Source of the DNA: Simkaniaceae bacterium
GTDB taxonomy: Bacteria; Chlamydiota; Chlamydiia; Chlamydiales; Simkaniaceae
Assembly (NCBI GenBank): GCA_028281675.1
Contig: JANQJL010000019.1
Span: 1-64,000 of the forward strand
Direction: 5' to 3'
DNA length: 64,000 nt
Shown here: positions 36,425 through 45,746 of the stretch, in pieces
Layout: every line of letters starts with the position of its first letter
Position numbering within the stretch: position 1 is the stretch's first letter
Made by a program: the position numbers and the translations under genes
Notes under the pieces: generated by a model
The model's database searches: none
What the model was told of the DNA's origin: nothing
Seen by the model: the letters and a program-made list of their open reading frames with translations, nothing else

Positions 36425-38044
36425 TCACCTTTTGGTAAATTTAGGCTCAAAATCAATTTCAATTGTTTGATTTTCAATATGCTCTAAAGGGGAAATATCC
36501 ATTTTTAATCCCTGATCAAAAAATGTTAGGAGCTCTTTTGTGGAGATATTGGTTAATTTTTCATCTACCCACTCATTCTCCGTAACAACGTTAAGAGATA
36601 GGTTCACCGCTTTAGATCGACCATAGTATAATCCAACTCGAGATAAATCTGCATTCTCATTCCATAAAACCTGCAAAATGCTTGGATTATGAAATTTCAT
36701 ATTGAGAAAGTCAGGGTAAATCTCCTCTTTTTTAAAGAGTGTCATCTTAACTGAATTGGGAACTTTCCACCCTCCTGCCATATGGGAAAACTGCCAAGCA
36801 TAGACCCCTTCTTGAATGAGAATTTTACTCTCTTTGGGATGGCTACTTAAGTTATTCCCAAAACAAAAATAAAACCCATAAGCCCCGGTCATTTTTAAAC
36901 AGGAAACAGCTTCTTTCATATCAATGGGCTCTTTGATAACAAAGTCATCGAGTGCAAAGGTAATATAACGAGCAGAAGAGATATCACGATCAAAGACTAT
37001 TTTCCTAACCTTAGGAGCAAAATCTTCATAAGGACTCTCAATGGATTGTCTAATATAGATTGCTCTTGGAAAGGCTTCTTTTACTTCATGATACCCTTTT
37101 TCATAATGGTCATTTCCTGCTCGATAGATCACATAAAGGCGGTGAAGGTTTTCGAGGTATTTTTCCGATGATTCCATAAAAGCATAGAGTTGAAGAGGGC
37201 GATTATAGGAAAAAACCAAAAGATCTACCCTTTCTTCATCATTTGCAAAATCATGCCAAGGATTTCCCTTTAGTAAAGGATAGGAAGCGATCCGCTCTTT
37301 TGATGAAAACTCTCGCTTCTTTTGGCAAAGAAATTGGGCTTCTGCAATCCCATAGGCATGACTCCCAGCAAGCTCTTTAAGGGGAGAGGTGATCACTTCT
37401 TCATAACTTCTCTCAGTAAAATTCCCCTCGTTAAGGAATTCTTGAAGCTTAACCCTTTTTAATAACCCTGCATAGCATGCTTGGTAAAAAATCTCCCCTT
37501 TCAACTTACTGTATGTAGGGTAGTGGATCTCTTCACTAGCAGTCATCCACACATCGGGATCAGCGAAGTAGTGATTTAATCGATCAAGAACATTATTCTG
37601 GGCAAAAAATTCATTCCCTCTAAGAAAAACGATGATTTCTTTATTTTGACAGGAGTGAATAGCGCGGTAAAGACCTTCTGCTTCACTTATCCCTTCTTCA
37701 TTTTTTACAAAGGTAAATTTCCCATCAAGATCATGATTTTGAAGAAAACTTTTCGTTTTCTTTGCAGTTTCATCTGTTGAACCATTTTCTATATAGATCA
37801 CCCGAAAATCTTCATATTCTTGACTGAGGATTGATAAAAGATTTTGTTCACAAAAAGGGGCATCATCTTTTGCTACCGTGATCACGACAAAAGATTTATT
37901 TTCCATAACGGGTTGAGTGGCATACGTCGTATGTCTTCTCTTGGTTTCTCTTTTTGCATCGACCTCTGCCTTAACCTCTCTATATCCAAAACCTAATGAG
38001 AATCCAACGGCAAGAAGTAGCAAAATATAAAAAAACCGTTTCAT
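36425..38044 (-). CDS. Membrane-anchored two-domain glycosyltransferase (GT2-like), paralog of 31598-33100
   Basis: The protein has a signal anchor at residues 4-20 (FFYILLLLAVGFSLGFG), a GT2 domain with FVVITVAKDDAPFCEQNLL and YIENGSTDETAKK, and a second domain from about residue 275 (VDLLVFSYNRPLQLYAFM, then YITFALDDFVIKEP with a DD motif). KMTGAYGFYFCFGNN and GVYAWQFSHMAGG match the corresponding parts of the gene at 31598, so the two bracket the TcdA/B-like pair as related outer genes. The length is 539. Acceptor and donor are unknown. Confidence 0.75.
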   Translation of the reverse strand: MKRFFYILLLLAVGFSLGFGYREVKAEVDAKRETKRRHTTYATQPVMENKSFVVITVAKDDAPFCEQNLLSILSQEYEDFRVIYIENGSTDETAKKTKSFLQNHDLDGKFTFVKNEEGISEAEGLYRAIHSCQNKEIIVFLRGNEFFAQNNVLDRLNHYFADPDVWMTASEEIHYPTYSKLKGEIFYQACYAGLLKRVKLQEFLNEGNFTERSYEEVITSPLKELAGSHAYGIAEAQFLCQKKREFSSKERIASYPLLKGNPWHDFANDEERVDLLVFSYNRPLQLYAFMESSEKYLENLHRLYVIYRAGNDHYEKGYHEVKEAFPRAIYIRQSIESPYEDFAPKVRKIVFDRDISSARYITFALDDFVIKEPIDMKEAVSCLKMTGAYGFYFCFGNNLSSHPKESKILIQEGVYAWQFSHMAGGWKVPNSVKMTLFKKEEIYPDFLNMKFHNPSILQVLWNENADLSRVGLYYGRSKAVNLSLNVVTENEWVDEKLTNISTKELLTFFDQGLKMDISPLEHIENQTIEIDFEPKFTKR

Positions 38045-38200
38045 TCTTTAAGCTCCATATTGAATTTTTAATTTGGTAAGTTATGATATTTGAATTTCCC
38101 TTTCAATAAAAAATTTGTTTAGGAAAAATTTGATAGGGGGCTTGCAATAAAAGAGCGGAATTAAGTAGCCTGAAATGTTTATCATTTATTTAATGTAATT

Positions 38201-40795
38201 ATGGCTAAAGGAAAAACTCTTATCATCGTCGAGTCTCCAACGAAAGTGAAGACCCTAAAAAAATTTTTAGGGAATGCTTACCACGTTGAGTCTTCGGTCG
38301 GCCATATTCGTGATCTTCCAACCAAAGGGTTTGGAATCGATCTCGAGAACAAATTCGAACCCGTTTACGAAAACCTTCCTGACAAAAAAGATGTCATCGC
38401 CAAGCTAAAAAAAACAGCGAAAGAATGTGATACGGTTTACCTTTCTCCTGATCCCGATCGAGAAGGAGAAGCTATTGCATGGCATATTGCCCATATTCTT
38501 CCCAAAGGCCCAAAAGTTTCCCGGGTTACGTTTAATGCAATTACTAAAGATGCTGTTACTGAAGCGCTCAAACATCCCCGCAAAATTAATCTCTCTGTTG
38601 TAAATGCACAACAAGCCCGCCGCCTCCTTGATCGAATGGTCGGTTATAAAATCTCTCCTCTCCTTCAAAGGCGTATTAAACGGAGTGCAGCAGGGGGAAA
38701 CTTATCGGCAGGAAGAGTTCAGTCTGTAGCTTTGAAACTTGTTGTCGATAGAGAAAAAGAAATCGAAGCTTTTAACCCTGTCGAATACTGGACCATTCTT
38801 TGTACTCTCCAAGGAGACTCTAAAGAACGCTCGTTTGATGCAGCCCTCTCTTTGATCGATGGAAAACGGATTGAAAAAGAACGTATCCCAGGGAAAGATG
38901 TCGCCTTGATCTCCAATGAAATCGAAGCAAAAAAACTGGTAACAAAACTGAAGCATTCTACTTTTAAAATTTCGAAAGTAGAGAAAAAAGAGAAGAAACG
39001 CCACCCTGTCCCTCCATTTATTACCTCAACACTCCAACAAGAAGCTAGTCGTCATTATGGTTATTCAGCTTCCCGTACAATGGGAATTGCACAAAGTCTC
39101 TACGAGGGGATCGATCTAGGAAAAGAAGGAACAGAGGGTTTGATCACTTATATGCGTACCGATTCGGTCCGTGTTGAAATGGAAGCGATCAATGCAGCTC
39201 GAATACTTATCGATGGCGCATATGGAAAAAATTATCTTCCGACAAAACCTAACATGTACAAGTCGAAGAAAAGTGCCCAAGATGCCCATGAAGCCATCCG
39301 CCCAACCAATCTTAGCCATCCCCCTGATGTGATCAAACCCCACTTAAGTATCGACCAATATAAGATTTATCTCTTAATCTGGCGTCGTTTCTTAGCCTCT
39401 CAAATGATGCCTGCAATTTATGATACTGTTTCTTGCGAAATCGAAACCGACCAAAATCTTACCCTTCGTGCAACGGGATCTATCATTAAGTTTAAAGGAT
39501 TCCTCGCTGTTTATGAAGAGAGAGAAGATCTCGATGAGGATGAGAAAAAGAAACAAGATGAAGAAAAACTTTTACCACCGGTTGAAGTTGGACAAAAACT
39601 TAATCTTTTGGATGTGATTTCAAATCAATCATTTACTAAACCTCCTCCCCGTTTTACAGAAGCATCTCTCGTTAAAGAGCTGGAAAAATCAGGAATTGGC
39701 CGCCCCTCGACTTATGCGTCGATCATGAATAAAATCCACGGACGCGCCTACACCATTAAAGAGCGTTTAGCTCTTAAGCCAACCGAGCTGGGAAAGATCA
39801 TTGCCCAAATGCTTGAAAACCATTTCACAATGATTATGGATATAAAATTCACCGCTCGGATGGAAGATGACCTTGATGAAATTGCAGAAGAGAAGAAAGA
39901 TTGGAGAGAGTTTCTAGATCAGTTTTGGACGAAATTTGTTCCTGTCCTTGAAAAAGCAGAAAAAGAAGCTTTTGTTCCAAAACTCATGACCGATATTAAC
40001 TGTCCTAAATGTGGAAACAAACTTCAAAAAATTTGGTCGCGAGATAAATATTTCTATGGCTGTTCCAATTATCCTGATTGTAAATTCACCGTTTCGATTG
40101 AATCACTTGAATTCAAGAAAGAAGATTATGCTGAAAATTTTGATTGGGATCAACCTTGTCCTAAATGCAGTTCACCGATGAAAATCCGATTTGGTCGCTT
40201 TGGAACCTTTTTAGGGTGTGAACGTTACCCTGACTGCAAGGGAATCATTAATATCCCGAAAAAAGACGAACCTATCCCTGAGAACCTTCCCAAATGTCCC
40301 GCAATCGGATGCGATGGAGATATTAAACAACGCCGAAGTCGTTGGGGAAAAACTTTCTTTAGCTGCTCCAATTATCCCGATTGCAACGTAATCGTCAATG
40401 AGATCGATGACTTGGAAATAAAATACCGGGACCACCCAAAAACTCCTTACGTCAAAAAAACAAAGGGGGTAAAAGGGGCAACAAAGAAAACCACAACTAA
40501 AACTACCAAGAAAAAAGGAGCAAAGAAGAAAACGACTAAAAAGAAAACAACAAAGACAATTGGAAAACCCGCCCCATTATCAAAAGAGCTCCAGGCCATC
40601 GTTGGAGAAAAAGAACTGACCCGAGGAGAGGTGACAAAGAAGGTTTGGGAATATATCAAATCTAAGGACCTTCAAGATCCTAATAATAAGCGGATGATCG
40701 TCCCCGATGATAAGCTTGCCAAGGTATTTGGCCACTCTAATTCTATTGATATGATGAAACTTGCGGGACTACTCAGTAAACACATTAATCCATGA
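38201..40795 (+). CDS. topA: DNA topoisomerase I with C-terminal SWIB domain
   Basis: Topoisomerase I relaxes negative supercoils. The Toprim domain opens the protein (KTLIIVESPTKVKTLKKFLG, later SPDPDREGEAIAWHI); the active-site region is EGLITYMRTDSVRV (Tyr near 317). Three C-terminal zinc ribbons follow (CPKCGNKL..., CPKCSSPM..., CPAIGCDGD...), each closing with YPDC. Then comes a lysine/threonine-rich linker (about 752-780) and a SWIB/MDM2-type domain (about 785-864, PLSKELQAIVGEKELTRGEV to KLAGLLSKHI). The TopA-SWIB fusion is a known chlamydial trait. The stop overlaps the next gene by 4 bp. Confidence 0.96.
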   Translation: MAKGKTLIIVESPTKVKTLKKFLGNAYHVESSVGHIRDLPTKGFGIDLENKFEPVYENLPDKKDVIAKLKKTAKECDTVYLSPDPDREGEAIAWHIAHILPKGPKVSRVTFNAITKDAVTEALKHPRKINLSVVNAQQARRLLDRMVGYKISPLLQRRIKRSAAGGNLSAGRVQSVALKLVVDREKEIEAFNPVEYWTILCTLQGDSKERSFDAALSLIDGKRIEKERIPGKDVALISNEIEAKKLVTKLKHSTFKISKVEKKEKKRHPVPPFITSTLQQEASRHYGYSASRTMGIAQSLYEGIDLGKEGTEGLITYMRTDSVRVEMEAINAARILIDGAYGKNYLPTKPNMYKSKKSAQDAHEAIRPTNLSHPPDVIKPHLSIDQYKIYLLIWRRFLASQMMPAIYDTVSCEIETDQNLTLRATGSIIKFKGFLAVYEEREDLDEDEKKKQDEEKLLPPVEVGQKLNLLDVISNQSFTKPPPRFTEASLVKELEKSGIGRPSTYASIMNKIHGRAYTIKERLALKPTELGKIIAQMLENHFTMIMDIKFTARMEDDLDEIAEEKKDWREFLDQFWTKFVPVLEKAEKEAFVPKLMTDINCPKCGNKLQKIWSRDKYFYGCSNYPDCKFTVSIESLEFKKEDYAENFDWDQPCPKCSSPMKIRFGRFGTFLGCERYPDCKGIINIPKKDEPIPENLPKCPAIGCDGDIKQRRSRWGKTFFSCSNYPDCNVIVNEIDDLEIKYRDHPKTPYVKKTKGVKGATKKTTTKTTKKKGAKKKTTKKKTTKTIGKPAPLSKELQAIVGEKELTRGEVTKKVWEYIKSKDLQDPNNKRMIVPDDKLAKVFGHSNSIDMMKLAGLLSKHINP

Positions 40796-41997
40796 TCACC
40801 CTGAGCAACATCCAACGCTTTGTCATCTATTGCTTTGTCTTTTTTGGCCCTCTTGGAACACTTTTAACCCCCTCATTTATGCCTTATGCGTTCCGTTTCT
40901 ACCACTTCTTCCTGATTCTCTTTCCTCTCTTTTTTATTAAATTGGAAATTGGCGAGTGGAAAACAGTCCTGGCCTTTCTTCCCTTTCTCGCCTACTGCCT
41001 CATTTCTGCTTATTTCACCCATAACGGTTCTTATCATGTCGATTCCTATCCCTTATTTCGATGCTTTCTTTTTATTTCGCAGTGTCTTTTTATGTTTGGG
41101 GCAGCTTTTTCTTGGCAAGGAGAACAAGAAAAACTCATTTACCTTTATCTTGCTGGTTTTTTTATTTCTCTAGCCATAGGCTATATTTTTTATATTGGTT
41201 ATTATACCAAGGCTATTTCTTTTGCCACGATTAATAGATTCTCAGTCGAAGCTCAAATTGGATGGGGACTTCTCCGCTTTTCACCAGGAAGTTACCCGAA
41301 TGAATATGGAAATGGCGCTAGCTTTGCCCTCTCCGTGCTTCTCATTCTCTATGCTCAAAAAAAGCGGTTTTTAATTTTAATTTTAACTGGGCTCACTTTT
41401 ATCGCCTTGTTGCTGACAACAACCCGAGCGGCTTATCTCTCATTTGCAGTCACTTTGATTTATCTTTGTGTTTTCTCAGAAGAAATCCGAAAGTTAACCT
41501 TTAAACTTTCCCTTCTTGCATTACCTATCCTTTTTATTCTTAAAACCTATTCAATCGATTTTTTTAAAATTTTTGTAGAAGGAGTAAAGGCAATCAGTAT
41601 GGTCTCTGGATCAACAGGAGCCCGATTCTCTGAATGGATCAAAGGCTTTGAAAGCCTTGATAAAGGTGTTATTTTTGGAGATGGCTTTGGTGCACAAATC
41701 TTAGCCCATAATATCTATTTAGAGCTCCTTTTTGAGTTAGGATTTATCGGTGTGATCCTATTGGCAACAACTCTTTTTTATTATTTTAGTGAAAACAGCC
41801 ATCGCATCCGCTCTGTTCTTTCTACAAATCAGATTGTGGTAGTGGGTTTAATTCATGTTCTCCTCTTTGCGATGAGTAATCATAATATGCACCACCATCT
41901 AACCTGGATGGTTTTCCTTTTGTTTAACATTCCACTGTTTTCAAAAAGGGTTCACCCTTCTACGAACTCTTTATACTTATCACGGACAAGTGTTTGA
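40792..41997 (+). CDS. O-antigen ligase / polymerase-like membrane protein
   Basis: The protein has about ten hydrophobic segments over 401 residues. LLTTTRAAYLSFAVTLIYL (about 203-221) and a large soluble loop ending in HNIYLELLFELGFIGVILL (about 304-322) are the pattern of Wzy/WaaL-type O-antigen polymerases and ligases, enzymes that join undecaprenyl-linked glycan in the periplasm. It starts 4 bp before the topA stop, and its 3-prime end overlaps the convergent glycosyltransferase by 46 bp, an overlap that may reflect loss of the original stop codon. Confidence 0.78.
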   Translation: MITLSNIQRFVIYCFVFFGPLGTLLTPSFMPYAFRFYHFFLILFPLFFIKLEIGEWKTVLAFLPFLAYCLISAYFTHNGSYHVDSYPLFRCFLFISQCLFMFGAAFSWQGEQEKLIYLYLAGFFISLAIGYIFYIGYYTKAISFATINRFSVEAQIGWGLLRFSPGSYPNEYGNGASFALSVLLILYAQKKRFLILILTGLTFIALLLTTTRAAYLSFAVTLIYLCVFSEEIRKLTFKLSLLALPILFILKTYSIDFFKIFVEGVKAISMVSGSTGARFSEWIKGFESLDKGVIFGDGFGAQILAHNIYLELLFELGFIGVILLATTLFYYFSENSHRIRSVLSTNQIVVVGLIHVLLFAMSNHNMHHHLTWMVFLLFNIPLFSKRVHPSTNSLYLSRTSV

Positions 41998-43058
41998 AAT
42001 TTCTTTTTAAAAATTTCTTCATGAAAGGTCTCGGCATGGGTCCGAACCACTTTAGGATCAAACGATTGCCTTTCAAACTTCTCAATAGCTTCTCTAAGAG
42101 AAGGGACCGTTTGTTCTGGGAAAAAGAGCCCTGTTCGATTTTCAACAACCGTTTCTAAAGCACCTCCTTTTCCAAAAGCAATCACAGGCGTTCCACATCC
42201 TTGTGCCTCTACTGGAAGAATTCCAAAATCTTCTAGGGCTGCAAAGACAAATCCTTTAGCTTTTTTGAGATGTGCACGAAGGACATCATCATTTTGAAAC
42301 CCAAGAATCTCAATATTCTTCTTTGCCTTCCGCTTGATTTTTTCCATTTCTGGCCCCTCTCCAATTACCACCAATTTCTTATCTGGCATCGTACTAAATG
42401 TCTCAACAATAAGATCAATCTTCTTATAGGGAACCATTCGAGATGCAGTGAGATAATACTCTTCCTTATTTTCTTCTAGGTCAAAATAGTCAAGATTGAC
42501 AGGAGGGTGAATCACCGAAGCCTCTTTTTGGTAGAGCTTCTTAATCCGACGGGCAACGTAATGTGAGTTGGCAACGTAAGCATTAACACGGGCTGATGAG
42601 TGAGCATCCCACATCCTTAAATAATGAAGAAAAAACTTTGCAAGAATCCCTTTAAGACCACTTTTAAGTTTTGATTCACGGAGGTATTGTTGATAAAGAT
42701 CCCAGGCATAACGCATAGGTGTATGACAATAGCAAATATGGACCTGGTCTGCGTGGGTCAAAACTCCTTTCGCCGTTGAATGTGATGAGGAGATAATCAA
42801 ATCATAACCACTCAAATCAAACTGCTCAGTAGCAAGAGGAAAGAGAGGGAGATAGGAGCGATATTTCTCTTTTGCTTTGGGGAGATTTTGGATAAAAGAG
42901 GTCTTAATCTCTTTTGTTTCGAAGGGAGTTCCCACCAACTTCTTGGGATTTTTTACAAGAGTAAATAAATCGGAAGGGAAGATTTCCAATAGAGCTTCCA
43001 GAACTTTTTCCGCTCCCCCAATCGTTGTAAGCCAATCATGTACCAACGCTACTTCCAT
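41952..43058 (-). CDS. Glycosyltransferase family 4
   Basis: The N-terminus VALVHDWLTTIGGAEKVLEAL is that of GT4 mannosyl/glucosyltransferases of the WbaZ/RfaB type. The C-domain has LTASRMVPYKKIDLIVE, VVIGEGPEMEKI and ALEDFGILPVEAQGCGTPVIAF, which includes the E-x7-E motif of retaining GT-B enzymes. The length of 368 is normal. It is the only minus-strand gene of the glycan locus and starts 110 bp from the divergent epimerase gene at 43168; that interval holds the promoters for both. Confidence 0.88.
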   Translation of the reverse strand: MEVALVHDWLTTIGGAEKVLEALLEIFPSDLFTLVKNPKKLVGTPFETKEIKTSFIQNLPKAKEKYRSYLPLFPLATEQFDLSGYDLIISSSHSTAKGVLTHADQVHICYCHTPMRYAWDLYQQYLRESKLKSGLKGILAKFFLHYLRMWDAHSSARVNAYVANSHYVARRIKKLYQKEASVIHPPVNLDYFDLEENKEEYYLTASRMVPYKKIDLIVETFSTMPDKKLVVIGEGPEMEKIKRKAKKNIEILGFQNDDVLRAHLKKAKGFVFAALEDFGILPVEAQGCGTPVIAFGKGGALETVVENRTGLFFPEQTVPSLREAIEKFERQSFDPKVVRTHAETFHEEIFKKKFQTLVRDKYKEFVEG

Positions 43059-43167
43059 ACCCTCAGATTATAGAAGATCTGTACCCATCATGCAACTATT
43101 TCCCCTTGCATCATCTACACAAATCTTGTATATTCCGCTTATCTGAACTAAACAAAAGATTACAAAG

Positions 43168-44160
43168 ATGCATGTGTTTGTTCCCGGTGGGGCGGGTTAT
43201 GTCGGATCTTTATTAATCCCCTCTTTATTAGATGCGGGCTATTCCGTAACAGTCTATGACCTTTTCTTATATGGAGAAGATCTATTTGATACGATAAAAG
43301 ATCACCCCAACCTAACCCTTATGAAAGGAGATATCCGAGACTTAAAGCAAATGGAAATAGCTCTCAATAGATGTGACTCTGTTATCCATCTTGCCTGTAT
43401 TTCGAATGATCCAAGTTTTGAGCTCAATCCTAACCTTGGGAAATCGATCAATTTTGACCCATTTGAACCCTTCGTCCAAATCGCTAAGCGAAAGGGAGTC
43501 AAGCGGTTTATCTATGCATCCTCTTCTTCTGTTTATGGGGTGAAAGATGTTCCCAATGTGACCGAAGATATGGAGCTTATTCCTCTCACAGACTACTCAA
43601 AGTTTAAAGCAGAATGTGAAAAAATTCTTTTGAAGTATCAGGACGATGACTTCACTTGCTGCGTTCTTCGGCCAGCAACTGTTTGTGGCTATGCTCCCCG
43701 TCAACGCCTCGACGTTGTTGTCAATATCTTGACAAATCTAGCCTACAACACAGGAAAAATTAAAGTGATGGGAGGAGAGCAACTTCGACCTAATATCGAT
43801 ATCCGCGATATGGTTCGTGCCTATCTTCATGTCTTAAAAGCCCCTGCTGAAAAGATTCAAGGAGAAACCTTTAATGTGGGTTACCACAATCATTCGGTTC
43901 AAGATCTAGGGGAAATTGTAAAATCAACCGTTGGAAGGAAGAGAGCTGTTGAGCTTGAAACTGTCCCAACCGATGATAACCGCTCCTACCACGTTTCTTC
44001 TCAGAAAATTGCTAACAAGCTTGGCTTTACACCAAAATATACAATTGAAGATGCAGTAGATGGGCTGATCGATGCCTTTGAACAGAAAAAGCTCCCTGAT
44101 TCTTTGAATGACAAACGTTACTTTAATATTAAAACCATGAAAGCAGTTAATCTACAGTGA
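43168..44160 (+). CDS. NAD-dependent sugar epimerase/dehydratase (extended SDR)
   Basis: The Rossmann motif is PGGAGYVGSLLIPSL (about 6-20), the catalytic region ASSSSVYG (about 116-123) with Y-x3-K as DYSKFKAE. Substrate is a nucleotide-activated sugar; epimerase, dehydratase and reductase roles cannot be separated from sequence. The ATG is at 43168, downstream of TTACAAAG. It is first of a tight series (next gene overlaps by 4 bp, GTG start). Confidence 0.82.
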   Translation: MHVFVPGGAGYVGSLLIPSLLDAGYSVTVYDLFLYGEDLFDTIKDHPNLTLMKGDIRDLKQMEIALNRCDSVIHLACISNDPSFELNPNLGKSINFDPFEPFVQIAKRKGVKRFIYASSSSVYGVKDVPNVTEDMELIPLTDYSKFKAECEKILLKYQDDDFTCCVLRPATVCGYAPRQRLDVVVNILTNLAYNTGKIKVMGGEQLRPNIDIRDMVRAYLHVLKAPAEKIQGETFNVGYHNHSVQDLGEIVKSTVGRKRAVELETVPTDDNRSYHVSSQKIANKLGFTPKYTIEDAVDGLIDAFEQKKLPDSLNDKRYFNIKTMKAVNLQ

Positions 44161-45140
44161 AAGCACTAGTTACAGGTGGAGCAGGCTTTATAGGAAGCCA
44201 CCTTACACAACTCTTATTAGAAGAAGGACACCATGTTACCGTCTTAGATAACCTCCGTTCAGGGCGTCTAACTAACTTCGATGAGTTTAAAAAAAGCCCT
44301 AACCTCAAATTTTTCCAAGCAGATATTCGAAAAATAGAGGAGATTCAGCCTCACTTTGAGGGGATCGATTGGGTATTTCATTTAGCTGCCCTTGCCGATA
44401 TTGTCCCTTCGATTGAAAACCCACGAGAATATTTTGAAGTCAATGTCGATGGAACTTTTAATGTCTTAGAATGTGCCAAAAAGGCAAATATCCACCGCCT
44501 TCTTTATGCTGCTTCCTCTTCTTGCTATGGAATTCCAGACACCTTTCCCACTCCAGAAAATGCTCCGATTCGTCCCCAATATCCTTACGCTTTGACGAAA
44601 TTCTTAGGAGAAGAACTCATCATGCATTGGGAACAAATCTATAAAATTCCCGCTCTTTCATTGAGACTATTCAATGTTTTTGGGCCGAGAGCTCGCACAA
44701 CAGGAACCTATGGAGCTGTTTTTGGTGTTTTTCTAACACAAAAATTGAATAACAAACCCTTAACGGTTGTAGGTGACGGAAATCAAACACGCGATTTTAC
44801 CTTCGTAAAAGACGTCGCCCGAGCCTTCTTAATGGGAGCAGAATCAAAGCTAAGTGGCGAGATTTTTAATGTAGGGAGTGGAAACCATTATCCTGTTAAT
44901 CAAATTGTGAAACTTTTGAATCATGATTCTGTAAATATTCCAAAACGTCCCGGCGAACCCGACTGTACTTTTGCTGACGTAAGTTGTATTGAAAAAAAAC
45001 TCGGCTTCAAAGCTGAAACTTCCTTTGAGGAGGGAGTTGCCAAATTACTAGAAAAAATTGATGATTTTCGAGATGCTCCCCTATGGGATGCAGAAAATAT
45101 TAAAGAAGCCACGAAAACCTGGTTTCAGTATTTATCTTAG
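44157..45140 (+). CDS. UDP-glucose 4-epimerase-like SDR protein
   Basis: The protein starts at GTG within the overlap GTGA: MKALVTGGAGFIGSHLTQLL is a complete cofactor-binding start. Then HLAALADIVPSIENP, AASSSCYG and YPYALTKFLGE (Y-x3-K), and the C-terminal RLFNVFGPRA. These are close to GalE/WbpP-type epimerases. A Ser-x-Ser-Cys-Tyr variant occupies the usual S-S-S-A/V-Y position. It follows the first epimerase and precedes the sugar-phosphate isomerase, consistent with one pathway. Confidence 0.83.
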   Translation: MKALVTGGAGFIGSHLTQLLLEEGHHVTVLDNLRSGRLTNFDEFKKSPNLKFFQADIRKIEEIQPHFEGIDWVFHLAALADIVPSIENPREYFEVNVDGTFNVLECAKKANIHRLLYAASSSCYGIPDTFPTPENAPIRPQYPYALTKFLGEELIMHWEQIYKIPALSLRLFNVFGPRARTTGTYGAVFGVFLTQKLNNKPLTVVGDGNQTRDFTFVKDVARAFLMGAESKLSGEIFNVGSGNHYPVNQIVKLLNHDSVNIPKRPGEPDCTFADVSCIEKKLGFKAETSFEEGVAKLLEKIDDFRDAPLWDAENIKEATKTWFQYLS

Positions 45141-45146
45141 GAGGAT

Positions 45147-45746
45147 GTGTTGTTTACAAAGCGATTTACCGAACTCTCCGAAGTCCTGAGCAAATGTGTC
45201 TATTCCACTCAAGACCGAACCATTAATGAAGGGCAAGCTCTCCAAATTTTTCATGCCTTTCTATTGCAAGTACAAGAACACAATGGAACTGTTTTCGTTG
45301 TAGGAAATGGGGGTAGTGCCGGAATTGCTTCTCACTTTTCCACTGATCTTTTAAATGCCCTTAAAATCCCCTCTCAAACTCTTTATGATTCCAATGTTAT
45401 GACCTGTATTTCTAATGATTACGGATATGATCAGATTTTTTCTCGTCCTTTAGATTTACTCTTGAAACAAAATAATTTTCTTGTTTGCATCAGTAGCTCT
45501 GGTAATTCCCAAAATATTTTAAATGCCGCTGCGATTGCAAAATCTAAAGACATTCCTATTATTACCCTCAGTGGATTTGAACCTCATAATCCTCTTAGAG
45601 CAGTTGGAGATTTAAATTTTTATCTTCCTATTATCGATTATGGTCTTGTTGAAATGGGGCATTTTTTTCTCCTGCACACAGTCATCGATTCCTGGAATTT
45701 TAACACCTCAACCACTAATAATTTAAGTCATGCAAAGCAAAATTAA
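45147..45746 (+). CDS. SIS-domain sugar-phosphate isomerase, GmhA-like
   Basis: GmhA converts sedoheptulose-7-phosphate to glycero-manno-heptose-7-phosphate. FVVGNGGSAGIASHFSTDLL (about 50-69) and LLKQNNFLVCISSSGNSQNIL (about 109-129) are the sugar-phosphate binding loops. AGGAGG (45139-45144) lies 2 bases before the GTG at 45147 and 5 before a TTG at 45150; the TTG start, one residue shorter, is equally likely. The last 17 bp overlap the next gene. With the downstream fusion protein it suggests activation of a heptose or related sugar. Confidence 0.82.
   Translation: MLFTKRFTELSEVLSKCVYSTQDRTINEGQALQIFHAFLLQVQEHNGTVFVVGNGGSAGIASHFSTDLLNALKIPSQTLYDSNVMTCISNDYGYDQIFSRPLDLLLKQNNFLVCISSSGNSQNILNAAAIAKSKDIPIITLSGFEPHNPLRAVGDLNFYLPIIDYGLVEMGHFFLLHTVIDSWNFNTSTTNNLSHAKQN

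Noticed and set aside
40447..40659. Valine/phenylalanine-rich minus-strand frame
   Set aside because: It is the antisense of the lysine/threonine-rich linker of TopA.
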